Part shown: piece by piece, positions 24,420-35,200 of the stretch
How positions within the stretch are numbered: the stretch's first letter is position 1
Layout: the number at the start of each line of letters is the position of its first letter
Source: Straminergon stramineum
Lineage: Eukaryota > Streptophyta > Bryopsida > Hypnales > Calliergonaceae
DNA: 64,000 bases
Reading direction: 5' to 3'
NCBI GenBank assembly: GCA_963920665.1
Contig: OY987267.1
Location: 2,294,001-2,358,000 of the forward strand
Notes under the pieces: generated by a model
The model's database searches: none
Told to the model about the DNA's origin: nothing
What the model saw: the letters and a program-made list of their open reading frames with translations, nothing else
Translations under genes and position numbers: made by a program

Positions 24420-24675
24420 TGAAATGTTCACCTGTGTTCAAAAAAACTTTTCTCCCCCAACTTTGAATGCTAATATTTTTCAATCTGTATGGTCAAAATT
24501 GATAAAAATTTTACCACATGATCTCATACAAATAAGATACAAGATCCTACGGTAGGATTTTTTTTTTTTTTTCTTTTTTTTTCTTTTTTTTCTTGAAAGA
24601 ACACAGCAGAAATGGCAATTTCAAGTGATTTTTGTCAAAATATAGGCCTTGGTCCTTTAGGAGTTTAGATTAGTA
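24420..24675 (+). mobile_element. Right-end fragment of TTAA-ended family A
   Basis: It follows the order of 6700-6902: 'gctaatat', 'aatctgtatgg', 'aaaatt..accaca', 'acaagatcctacggt', a homopolymer tract, then 'tgtcaaaatat...ggtcctttaggagttta'. A T/C homopolymer run at 24558-24593 interrupts it. The left part is missing. Confidence 0.45.
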
Positions 24676-27197
24676 GAGGTCGCATTTTGGAACCCTATCT
24701 ATTACTTTCTACATGCTGCATTGCTTGTTTTTGGTGAAACCATATCTTTTTTCAGACTACACATGTGTAGGTTTTGTAAGGCCTACGGTCAAGAAATAGA
24801 TACTTATGGCAAAATTCTTTAGAAATTCATAAGTAATTCAAAAATGATCTGAAAAATATGAAACCACTTGGGTTAGATTCCACATCAATTTTTCTTCGAG
24901 TGAAAAATAAGGGAAAATATTTTCGTGCATCGAAGAACCATCGAAAAGGCCGACCAGCCCTTAAACGCACGGTTTATGAGCAGACTACATTAACTCTGAT
25001 AATTCTTCAGTCCCAAAGTTAAGGTCAAGACTGAACTTAATCGGGACTGAAGAAACCTATCCAACTGAAGTCAAAACATTCACAGTAAGTTAACTGAAGT
25101 TAACAGACCCCGCTTATCAGTCATATTAATCAGCGATTAGTGTGTCATTATGCAAGTTTAGAATTTGCAACAACTGAACTGGTAATTGAATTGTTTCGGG
25201 GGGACATTCTTTTAGCGTGGTGCAGCAGCTGGTGGGCACTGGGACATTGAATCCTTGCCTATTGAACTCCCTGTGGCGGGGGTAATAATACTCACTGGCT
25301 GCATGACGACATGACGACCACTGGGAGGTTTATGGGCATTGAGGTGACTTTGCCCCTGCAATTGATCAGCAATTAAGATAAGTTAGTGAACTCCATTATC
25401 ATATATTATACTCATCAGAAGGATGGCACTCACTACCTAAGCCTACATGGCTTAAGTTAGATAGTAGAACTATTCCCAACAGACTCTTCATTCACATTGG
25501 TCAATTATGACCAGAGTTACTCTTCTTCTATACATCAGTTAGAATTCACCGGATTTGATCAGGGCACCATGAAGTTACTACCAGTAGTTTTGTTGGGTTC
25601 ACAAGAAAACAAGTATAAGATCCTTTAGTTGGCAACATGATTTGGTTTTAGGGCAAAAGCTAGCAAGAGCAGTGGTGTTTTGCTGGAACATGAAGCCCTT
25701 TCTGACTTGCTAGCTAATAGCGGGGGAATATTTGGAGGGACAAGCTGCCTCAAGTTCAAATTTTAACTATGTTTGCAAAACTTTGCCAGCTAGAAATTAA
25801 TGTGTTGAGCAATAGTTTTGAATATATACAGTATAAATGCCTCATTTGATGGTAAGTAAATCTTCTTGGGATTCTACATGTTCAAAGTAGATAATGTTTT
25901 TTTTTAATTTAAAAAATATATTCTTCTATCGTACATCTTTGAGGTAACTTACCCCTAACGGAATTTTGAGGGTAGAAAACTTTGTTTTTTTTTTAAATAT
26001 TATTTGAATTCACATTTTTAAATCTAAAAATAAATAGATACAAACAACCCATGTGGTCTCACTTGAGTTTATACCAAATATCAATGCATCTTTGGAGGTC
26101 TTAGGCCCCTTGCTCTTCCTTGCCGAATCCAACGAGACAAAGTATTGCTAAATCTTGACAGTACTTATTCCAAATCTTTAGATAAACCACCACAAAAATT
26201 AGTCCCTATTCTTCTTCCACAATCCATGTTGTCTTGTGGATTAATTAGATTGTGGACTTTAGTATGGGGTCTTCATCAAGATATGCATTCTTCAAGCATG
26301 AGCTCCAATTACTATACCCATTTTTGATAAGAAAGATTAAAGTTCTACTTCTAGTATTTGTTATGCACTTAGTCTTGGGGATCAATTTCTAATTGTTGAG
26401 GTGACATTGCTTGTGATCCAATGTTTTCTTTCCTCTTTCCTTTTTTGTTGGAGTATCTATGAGAATTTGATTGAGGTTACCAAGTCTCTTATTTGGATAT
26501 CCCAAAAAAATTGGATGTATTATTTCTTGCAAAGCCCATTTCTTTCGCTAAGCAAATTAATTTTAAGGAAATTTTAAGGAAATTGATTATTATTATTGGT
26601 AGCTACAGAAAAAAATTTAGTAAGTTATAACGAGACTTCATTGAAATTTGGCAAAATAGTTTCATTTTCTTTATCTAATATCCAATAGGCTTATAACTAA
26701 ACTAACAATTTATCAACATCTATGAATATTGAGACTATGAAAAATGGTTGCTTCCATCCAACATTAAAAGTATCAATTGGACGAGTGAGTGATTCCATCT
26801 AATATTTGTTACAAAATTTTGGTATTCAAGTGGACACACTTCTACTAGTATAAATTTGAAGGGCCTACAAACTCTTAGAGAGTGTTAGTATCATACCTAC
26901 CAAATTAGTTCATTGCAATATCTATGATTTTGTAGGTCCACATCATTCGAGGTCCAACAATACTTCTTTGAGACAAGTAATGAATGACTTTGGGACTAAG
27001 TTACTTTCTATATAACATTCACTAGTAGAAACATGGTGTGTGTAGATTAGAGAAAAGATCCACATAGAGATTCTTCATTACCAACTTGACTAGTTGTGGG
27101 TCTTTGGGGGCATGTCTTTTAAGTCCAGATGGATCATGTTCCTACTAGTGAGTATTAAGGAAAGTATATTTAAATCTTATGCCAAAAGAAAGAAAAT
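24676..27197. other. AT-rich intergenic DNA, nothing recognised
   Basis: No supported gene, RNA or element ends. Confidence 0.5.
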
Positions 27198-27768
27198 TAC
27201 TCCCTCCGTCCCAAAATGATCTTCTTGTTGGATTCAGTTTTTTGTCCCAAAATGATCTTCCTATTGCACTTAACGATGTGAGAATTGGTCAAATTCGACT
27301 TTCGATTGCTACATGGGACTAGCAAAACAACTCTAAGCAATAGTTTCCCTTCCATCCATGCAATCATCAATCAAAAGTCAAATTAAATGATTAAAGATGT
27401 CAATCAACACTCTTCATTCTTATTTTTTGCATCTCTTTGAGTGTTTCTTGATTGAAGGAGATGAAGCTTTTGGAGGTGGTACAAAGTTCCACACATGATC
27501 TTGGGTACATTCTAAGTGCCTAAAAAATAACAACCTCACACCCAACAATTATGTGCCCATTGGTGTTCCTTAAAAATGTCCAAAAAATTCCACTTTTCAA
27601 AACTCCCAAACTCCACTTTGACAAGGGTTTGGATACTCAAAATTTCTAGGACACTAGGAGTGCATCACAACCTACTCACAATGTGAAATGGGTTTAAAAT
27701 TTTTTATTTTTCGCCTTAATCCAAAATACTTTGTCTAACAGGAAGATCATTTTGGGATGGAGGGAGTA
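27198..27768. mobile_element. Stowaway-like (Tc1/mariner-type) MITE, copy 1
   Basis: A TA dinucleotide flanks both sides (27198-27199 and 27767-27768). The left end reads CTCCCTCCGTCCCAAAATGA. The inverted right end reads CTCCCTCCATCCCAAAATGA, and the match continues for roughly 30 bp. CTCCCTCCGTCC is the recognised end of Stowaway elements, which duplicate TA. A subterminal repeat of the same block occurs near 27243-27262. There is no transposase; at about 570 bp it is a non-autonomous element. Confidence 0.85.
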
Positions 27769-28944
27769 TTTGCCAACTTGAAATAAATAATTGGTGAATA
27801 AAACCATTTGCAACTATGGGACAAAAAGCCAATTCTATCATGGCCATTTGAGTAGGAGGTCTAGAAAGTACTCATACATACTCTAAAGGCATACCCTAAC
27901 ACAAAGGTACATGTTGCTTTCTCATTGCACTAGAAATGTACAAATATAATACATATCAAGAAGTGGACATTTCAAGTGCCCATTGTGTTTCAACTTCAAT
28001 AGTTCATAGCTAATCCCATGAAGCTCTCAAAACTACAAAACTTGTACTTGGGTTAGATGCCAATTCCATTTCTCTCTTTCAAGGACATTTGATTGAAAAC
28101 TATTTCAAGGAGTTTTAACCTCCCCCAAATCCATTTTTCAGCTCTTGATTGAATGGGCACTTTACTGACCTCCCACTTTAGTTACCTTACTAACAGAGAA
28201 ATAATGCTGCATGAAATTTGTAATGAGAATTTTGTGGATATCATCCAATGGAGTGGAGACATTGATTGGACCCAGTTGTTCTTTGTTTTTTTGCTTGTTT
28301 GGAATCTGGAAGGAGAAGAAATTCAAATCACGTGCACTAAGTTAAGTTATTAATTAGACCAGCTTAGTAGTATTTAACTTAGTGAGGACTTTGGCCAAAT
28401 TTGAGGAAAAGCAGTGGGTCTGTCTTTATGCATGCTGGCTGCTATTTCTTTGCAAGCCAGAACCCCACCAGACAGCTTGGAGTCCAGAATCCTTGCATAC
28501 AAAACAGCCCCAATTCTAGCATGGCCCTAACTTAATATGGAGACACGTGGCAGCACAATACAAACTCATCACCAATGACATCCAAGTAAGCTTAACTTAC
28601 TGCTTTTCACATTCCAACCCCAGTTCCAGTTTAGATTTTAATTGAACTAAACTCTAGTCGGTGTGACCTGTGCCGTTGCTAAGGTCAAAATAAAAGTGAA
28701 AATAAAATTTTCATTTTTTTAATTCAAGAAATACTTCAAAATTAAAATAACTTTCACAGTGTAGGTCCTAATGTCACGAAACAAAGTTTGTGCAGTCCTT
28801 CTTGTAGAGGGCTTTCCAATGGTACCAAGAACATGACTGGGGGAAACACGGTTCAGGAGATCTCATTAGAACAAACAAAACAAAAAAGCAAAACAAACAA
28901 CCTAATTTAAGGTATGGATTACCGTTTGATCAAGTTAGGGCTAG
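27769..28944. other. Intergenic DNA, nothing recognised
   Basis: No supported gene. AAGTTAAGTTA-type words lie near 28338-28350. Confidence 0.5.
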
Positions 28945-29224
28945 CATTAGAAAGGATGTCAGCCCTTTAGAAGATCGTGAGTTTTTAGAGTTCCCAAACA
29001 ATGGGGAACTCTAGGGAATAATGCCATAGTAGAGATCTGATGTGGCAATGATACTACCACATCTGATAATAATATTTTATTTATTATTTTAAAGAAAAAA
29101 ATAGCTTTTCTTCAGTTTTTTAATTATTTTTTAATATTTTAAAAATCTAGACAGTAGTGTCTTGTTCCCAAATCAGTGAATGGGCATGAAATAGTCTCTC
29201 TATGCCCCAAAATCTCCCCTAATG
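28945..29224. mobile_element. CATTAG-ended MITE, copy 2
   Basis: It starts CATTAGAAAGGAT and ends ATCTCCCCTAATG. The internal palindrome GTGGCAATGATACTACCAC (about 29042-29060) corresponds to the one in the copy at 22765-23031. The copies are diverged but share ends, length class and architecture. Confidence 0.5.
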
Positions 29225-30899
29225 TGGTAGCTTCAAAAGGACTAGGGTATGTTATTGGGGAAAAAAATTGTCAAAAGTTCCCATTTTCTAGTACATTGAG
29301 AAAAAAAAGTGTGAAAATGAAGTTTTAAGCAATATATTCAACCCCTAAATGCCCGAGGCACCAAATCATGGGGTCAACAATACTTTGAAGTTAAATATAA
29401 CCTTACCAATTTGCTATTAGTAGTAGTTTGTATTTTTGGAAAATTCATTTTGAAGTCTAGTATTAACATGACAAATTGGATTTTGAAAATGAGTGACAAA
29501 GATTTTTCTAGTTTAGATTTTATACAAGGGTGTCCATCAATTGCTAATCTTGATTTTTTTTAGTGTCGAGGGCTCTTGGAAATGAGCCTCAAATAATCTA
29601 TATCTTAGAGAAAATATCACATTAGAGATTCATACAAAAAAAATATTGTAGAGTAGATTTTGAAAGCCATAAATTGATTGGGGTTATGCATGTTATGCCC
29701 TATAAGCTCATAATTTTTTTCGTGACAAATTTTTAGATTTGACATGCCGAGTGAAAAGAGGAATTGAAAGACTTCAAATCACTTTCACAATTTTAATGCA
29801 TTGACTCATGATCAAACATTAAAATCTTTCAATCCTCAAGTGACATAGTTGTGTTTTCTTTTCCCATGTGATCTCTAACACATCTAGTTTGAAGGCTTGA
29901 ATTTTTTCCCACACATTTCAAAGGTTCATCTATACGTTTTTACTCTTTGGATTTCAACCAGAAGATTTTCTTGTTGCTGAAAAAATCATCAAAAAAATGA
30001 TTGGAGTCTTACTAGTTTAATTTATCTCCTCGTATTGCAAGGTGATTTAGAATAAGGTAGATCCCTTATTTGCTTATGAAAATTTTCATGAACATATCTA
30101 ATAGGATTTTGTACTTGATGGTGTATAGGCTCAATTTTGTATAGAGCAAATATTTTACTCCAAGAGCACTTGAAGTTTGCTAATCATGTTTTGCAGGAAT
30201 GGATTACTTTTTTTTTCTTACTTCAAACATCATAATCTTTCAATCCATGTAGTCAATGGGCTGAAGTTTTCCCACATGTTTCCCTAATAGTATACTACAC
30301 TTTATATTATAGAAGTTCTACAAAAATGTTTTCTTTTTTCAATTTTGGTCAATACTATGAAAAATGATAGGTTTTGAAAACTTCTTTTCAAAAACACACC
30401 AATCCTCTACAAGTTAACTCTTGAACATTAGAGTGAGCATTTGGGGGACTTTGAGAATCAAAACTTGTAGAATAGTATGCTCATCAAATATTTCTTATCT
30501 CAAAAATCCACATGGTGGATTGTCTCATAGATTGTTGATTTGTATTCAAGAATAAGTCAACTTTAAATTTCAATTGTGAAAACTTCAGAAACCGAGTAGT
30601 TCTCAAATTATTCTCGATTTTCTACATCCAACAAAAAATACTCCTCACTTATGTTGTTCACTCTGTAACATGTAAGGGTCAACCCATAAACAACCCTATG
30701 GCCATTTTTTGGTCGATGAATGATTGAGAATCCTTCTATGCGAAATAGAAGAATAACCGTTCATCCTCAAAATCTTGTACAAAAAGGGGATGTCTTGTTG
30801 AGTAGTTTGACTTCCAATGAGGGCTTTTAGAATTATGTAATCCAACTATTCACACAATGACAAAAAAAAGAATGATTTACTCTATCACTAGCCCCATCC
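29225..30899. other. AT-rich intergenic DNA with a dispersed-repeat fragment
   Basis: No gene recognised. About 30690-30840 shares a block ('gagaatccttctat', 'ggggatgtctt' or 'gggaggtctt', 'ttccaatgag') with 53380-53540 and, more weakly, with 9870-10020. Confidence 0.45.
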
Positions 30900-30900
30900 T

Positions 30901-31136
30901 TTAACCCTTAAAAGGACAGACTGGTGACTGTGGAAATTATGCCTTTTGGAATTGTGTGACATCATCTACTTTAAAAAAATAAAAAATACACATTGGAGGT
31001 CTAAGTAGAAGATCTTCCCTTTCCACACAAAATTCCAAAGATAAATAGTTAATAGTTGCAATTTTGTCCTAGATAGAGAGATTCCTTGTCATCCATTGGA
31101 CACGAGATGTCCGTGTTGATGTTTATGGGTTAAGGA
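30901..31136. mobile_element. TTAA-ended short element
   Basis: It begins TTAACCCTTAAAAGGACAG and ends TTTATGGGTTAA. The first 30 or so bases resemble those of the element at 41526-41887 (GACAGACTGGTGACTGTGG versus GACGGACTAGTCACCGCAG). It is about 236 bp with no coding sequence. Confidence 0.55.
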
Positions 31137-31814
31137 TTGACTAAGGATAAATAAACATTTGAATGTGAAATAGCTTAGCTCGCTCACCACCATGTTCCCA
31201 ACAATACCCCCCCCTGTTATTATTCACCGATGCTCACTCGTCATCTACACATTCATCCAAATCCACCTCCCGACATTCATCCCCATATTTCTCATCCGCA
31301 TTTGACGTCCACCCATGAAATCCTTACAAATGCCAGACCCACACGTGTAATCCTCGGGAGCCAGCAGAAGAAGTGCCCTGAACTGCACTACACTAACATG
31401 TCCCCTCCTCTCCGTCATTAATTCCATCCCAGCGACAAACTGAACCTGAACGTCGTCATCGTGCGTCTGTTACATGTCCGTCCCAACCCACTAAGTTAAC
31501 TAGCCAACTCACTACTCACCACTTTCAAATCCCCCCCTACCAAACTGGCAATTCCCCCTATCCAAGGCCCACTGGCACTCACTCCATTTCCGACTGAGGC
31601 CCGACGAGGCACCCCAGGCAAATTCCGTTCATCGTCGTTTCCCATTTCGGAGCGCCCGCCCTCAGGGCTCAGGCGCAGCATAATGTCAGCCAGCTATTGA
31701 TCACAGCTCTTGTCGCATGCGATGGATGGGTTGCAGCAGGTTCAGTAGTAAGTGGGTTCAGCTGAAAGGATTTGGCAGGTGGTTAAGTTAATTAGGGTTG
31801 GGAGATGGTCAAAG
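31137..31814. other. C-rich region upstream of PIG-N
   Basis: The plus strand is C-rich and G-poor from about 31190 to 31640, then turns G-rich from about 31720 through the first PIG-N exon. I infer the transcription start near 31.7 kb. No protein or RNA recognised. Confidence 0.35.
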
Positions 31815-32117
31815 CAAAATTTGGAAAGGTTTGCTTGGACAGGGGACTGGGTGAGGTAGTAGTAGAGTGTTTACGATCCCCGTCTAAAATCTTGGATCTC
31901 GCATTGGTATGTATGATTACGGGGAGAGCCAGGATGGTGTGGTATAAGCGAGGTCTGAATTTTATGTTTCTTTTGTTTTTTTGTACAAAATTTGGGAAGA
32001 TTTAGAAAAGGTGTGTATTGACAGGGGACTGAGTGAGTTAGTAGACTGATTGCGATCCCCTCTAGAACTCGGATCACTCATTGGTATGTGTTGTTGCGGG
32101 GAGAGCCAGGGTGGTGT
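31815..32117 (+). repeat. Tandem duplication in the PIG-N 5' region
   Basis: Two direct copies with a period of about 171 bp: 31815-31942 and 31986-32117. Shared blocks are CAAAATTTGG, GACAGGGGACTG, 'cgatcccc', 'cattggtatgt' and GGGGAGAGCCAGG. The copies are diverged, so the duplication is not recent. It ends about 100 bp before the chosen start codon, so it would lie in the promoter or 5' leader. Confidence 0.8.
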
Positions 32118-32216
32118 GACAGGGGAGGTTTGATTTTTAGGGTTTATAGTTTTTGGAAGGTTTGGAGGTTTTCGGGGGATGTTGGAGTGGCGAAGTGGCT
32201 TATAGGGAGGCGAAAG

Positions 32217-35200
32217 ATGGAGCGGCGATGGGGAAGGGAAGTGGTGTTGGTGGTGCTGGGTGTGGTACTGCACTCTCTGTACATGCTGAGCATTTTTGAT
32301 ATCTACTTCAAGTCGCCGATTGTGAGTGGGATGGAACCGGAGCCTCTCGGCATTGCGCCTCCTGCCAATCGCCTCGTTCTCTTTATTGGTGAGTAACAGA
32401 TCGCTTCCCTCCTTTGCGTTTTCTTAGCTTTGCATTGTGTTTTGAAGAAGATTCATTGCGAAATAGACCTTACAACTCGTCGTCGGAGCGTTACTTTGCA
32501 AGTTTTGGGAAGCGAGAGGTGGCCTCCGACGAGTAATTGAGTTGGCATCGTCTTCTGAATCTGTGATGGTGTAATTGAGCTGATAATTCGCGTAATTGGG
32601 GTGGTTGTGCACATTGTAAGATCCTCCTCGTAAGGGAAGTGCAGAGTTGCAGAGTTTATTAGAGTAATTTTTGACTCATAATTCCAGAGATTTCTTCTTT
32701 AGACTCACCTTGACTCTGGTAATAGAATCAGCAATCCCCTGTTGCCCTAGGATAACACACTGAAATTGAATTTAATCTCGTAGGGGTTTAGGTTTAGGGA
32801 AGAGATGAGGACGGTAATTTTCGATGACAAGTTCATGAAGATTCATTACCGAAAGTGGCCTTGTTCGTAACTCTCGGAGTGGGGTACTAATGAACTAGAG
32901 TCTTTGAAAAATGGTGTGCTGAAGTTGAGTCTACAGGAATCCTAAACCCTAAACTCTATTTAACTATTCTAAGGCACTTACTAAGTTCCGTTATACTTCC
33001 TGAATGAAAATTTCTGCTTGTTTGCTCGTCTTTATGGTTGTACAAACTTTTCTTGAATAACTAGTTGTCATTTTTGGACACGTTGATGGAAACGTAATGA
33101 GTACGTCACATTTAGTCAAATGCATTCTTCGTGAGTATTTTCTGAGAGACCAACAGTTGCTTGAGAAAATTCATCCCCAAGATGTTAGAAACTGCCTAAA
33201 AATGACATTATCATTGGTAGGTTTTATCGGGGCTAGTTTTTCTGGGAGAGAAATTTCCCATTAATGATTTGCACATAGCAATTCCATTGGAATTGTACGT
33301 TTGCGGCAAGGGTTGGTTAGGTTGAAAAGCATGGTTTAACACATGCATCTTGTAACAGCGGATGGAATGCGAGCCGATAAGTTTTTCGAGATGGGCAGTG
33401 ACGGGAAACCCCGGGCTCCATATCTGCACAACATCATGCACAACAAAGGTCGATGGGGTGTTTCCCATGCTAGGCCGCCGACTGAATCACGCCCCGGACA
33501 TGTTGCAATTATCGCTGGTTTTTACGAAGACCCTAGTGCCGTCACGAAAGGTATACCATTCAACAGCGTATTTCTGTCTATAATTCTACGTAAACTTCTT
33601 GCATAGGTCTTTCGATTCTTTTGCGAATTTGGTTCAACGGTTCAACTCTAAGTACCCAAATGGACATAAGTGACCGCTTCCATATCTATTGGAAGCTTTA
33701 AGGAAAGGGACATAATCTACCAATAGAAAGAAGAAATCCGACCCTACATTCTTGAAGTATGAAAGTAGTTCTGAAAGTCAGTATTTCACTGTTAGCGTTT
33801 TTAAAGTGGTCTGTATATTATAAGCGTGGGCATTTACGGGTTAACTCTTGCGGTCCTAAACATTGTAGCTTCAGTCTTAATGGACATTTGCTGCGAACTT
33901 TGGAACTGGCAGGTTGGAAGGCGAATCCGGTGGAGTTCGATTCTGTCTTCAACAGGAGCAGGCACACCGTTGCATTCGGAAGTCCGGATATTGTTCCTAT
34001 CTTCTGTGCGGCTCTGCCTCATACTTATACGGATTCATACTCCACTGAGTTTGAAGATTTTGCCACTGGTAATGTAATTGTGATATTGCCTACATTGCAA
34101 GTACCCTAACCATTCTTGCGTGTTAGTGCGTATTCATATTGTTTTTTGCTTCGTATTGTGGGTAGCTAGAAGATGTATTCAGCTATTTTGCCTCGCTTGC
34201 TGTTTGTAAAATGTCTGTCTTGACATGGGGCAAGTACATTGACTGGTGTATTAGTGTTTTCTGTCTTGCTGCACTGACAAGAATATCAATCTTTACAGAT
34301 GCATCTTTCCTTGATGAATGGGCATTCGAGCGACTGGGAAAGTTTCTTGAGGACTCGAAAGCGGACACCAAAATCCAGAAGGATATCAAAGATGATGGCC
34401 TGGTTGTATTCCTGCACTTACTCGGGTGTGACACAAACGGGCATGCTCACCGCCCGTACTCGGACATATACCTCAATAACATCAACCTTGTGGATCGTGG
34501 TATTGAAAGCACTGTGAAGCTCATGGAGGAGTACTTTCCCGATGGTAAAACTGCATACGTGTTCACATCTGACCACGGCATGAGTAATAAAGGTTGGTCC
34601 ACCTTGAATTGAGTACATTCATGATTGTGCATCGTCTTCTTTTTTAATTTGATTCTTAATATTGAAATTTTTTACTTGTTTGTTCCTCTTACCCGCTTTT
34701 GTGCTTTCTCTTCAGGTAGTCACGGGGATGGAGATCCACAGAACACAGAGACCCCTATTGTTGTATGGGGGTCAGGCGTTCGTGGACCTGAGATGGCAAA
34801 CCCCGAAGATGAGGTGGATGATGGTGTACTCTTTGTCGACCAACATACTCATCACGAGAAAACTCCTGACTCTTGGGGGCTAAAGAATATTGAGCGCACT
34901 GATATTAACCAAGCAGACATTGCACCTCTTATGGTAAGTCAAGACGTCTACAATTTTGGCCCGGTTATGATACGTAGTGCTTGAAGATGTTGACGATATA
35001 GGAACCCGAGTTGGGTTCGATTCGGTGAATCTCTTCCGTACCGTGTACATGACTCGTGAAGATCAACATTGGGTGCTCCACCGCATGATTTGGTGTGTTG
35101 TGCAGTCTAAGTAAATCTGTGATAGCATAACTTCGCAACATTTTCTCCCTTGAAGGCTGAGTCTGCTATCAAATTGAAGCGTTGCAAGATTTAATTCTGC

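Noticed and set aside
24558..24593. Long T-rich run suggesting a poly(A) tail of a retroposed gene on the minus strand
   Set aside because: No processed coding sequence adjoins it, and it sits inside a recognisable fragment of the TTAA-ended family.
33759..34109. Alternative frame overlapping PIG-N exon 3
   Set aside because: The part from 33913 is PIG-N itself in the correct frame. The upstream portion is intron 2 read through.
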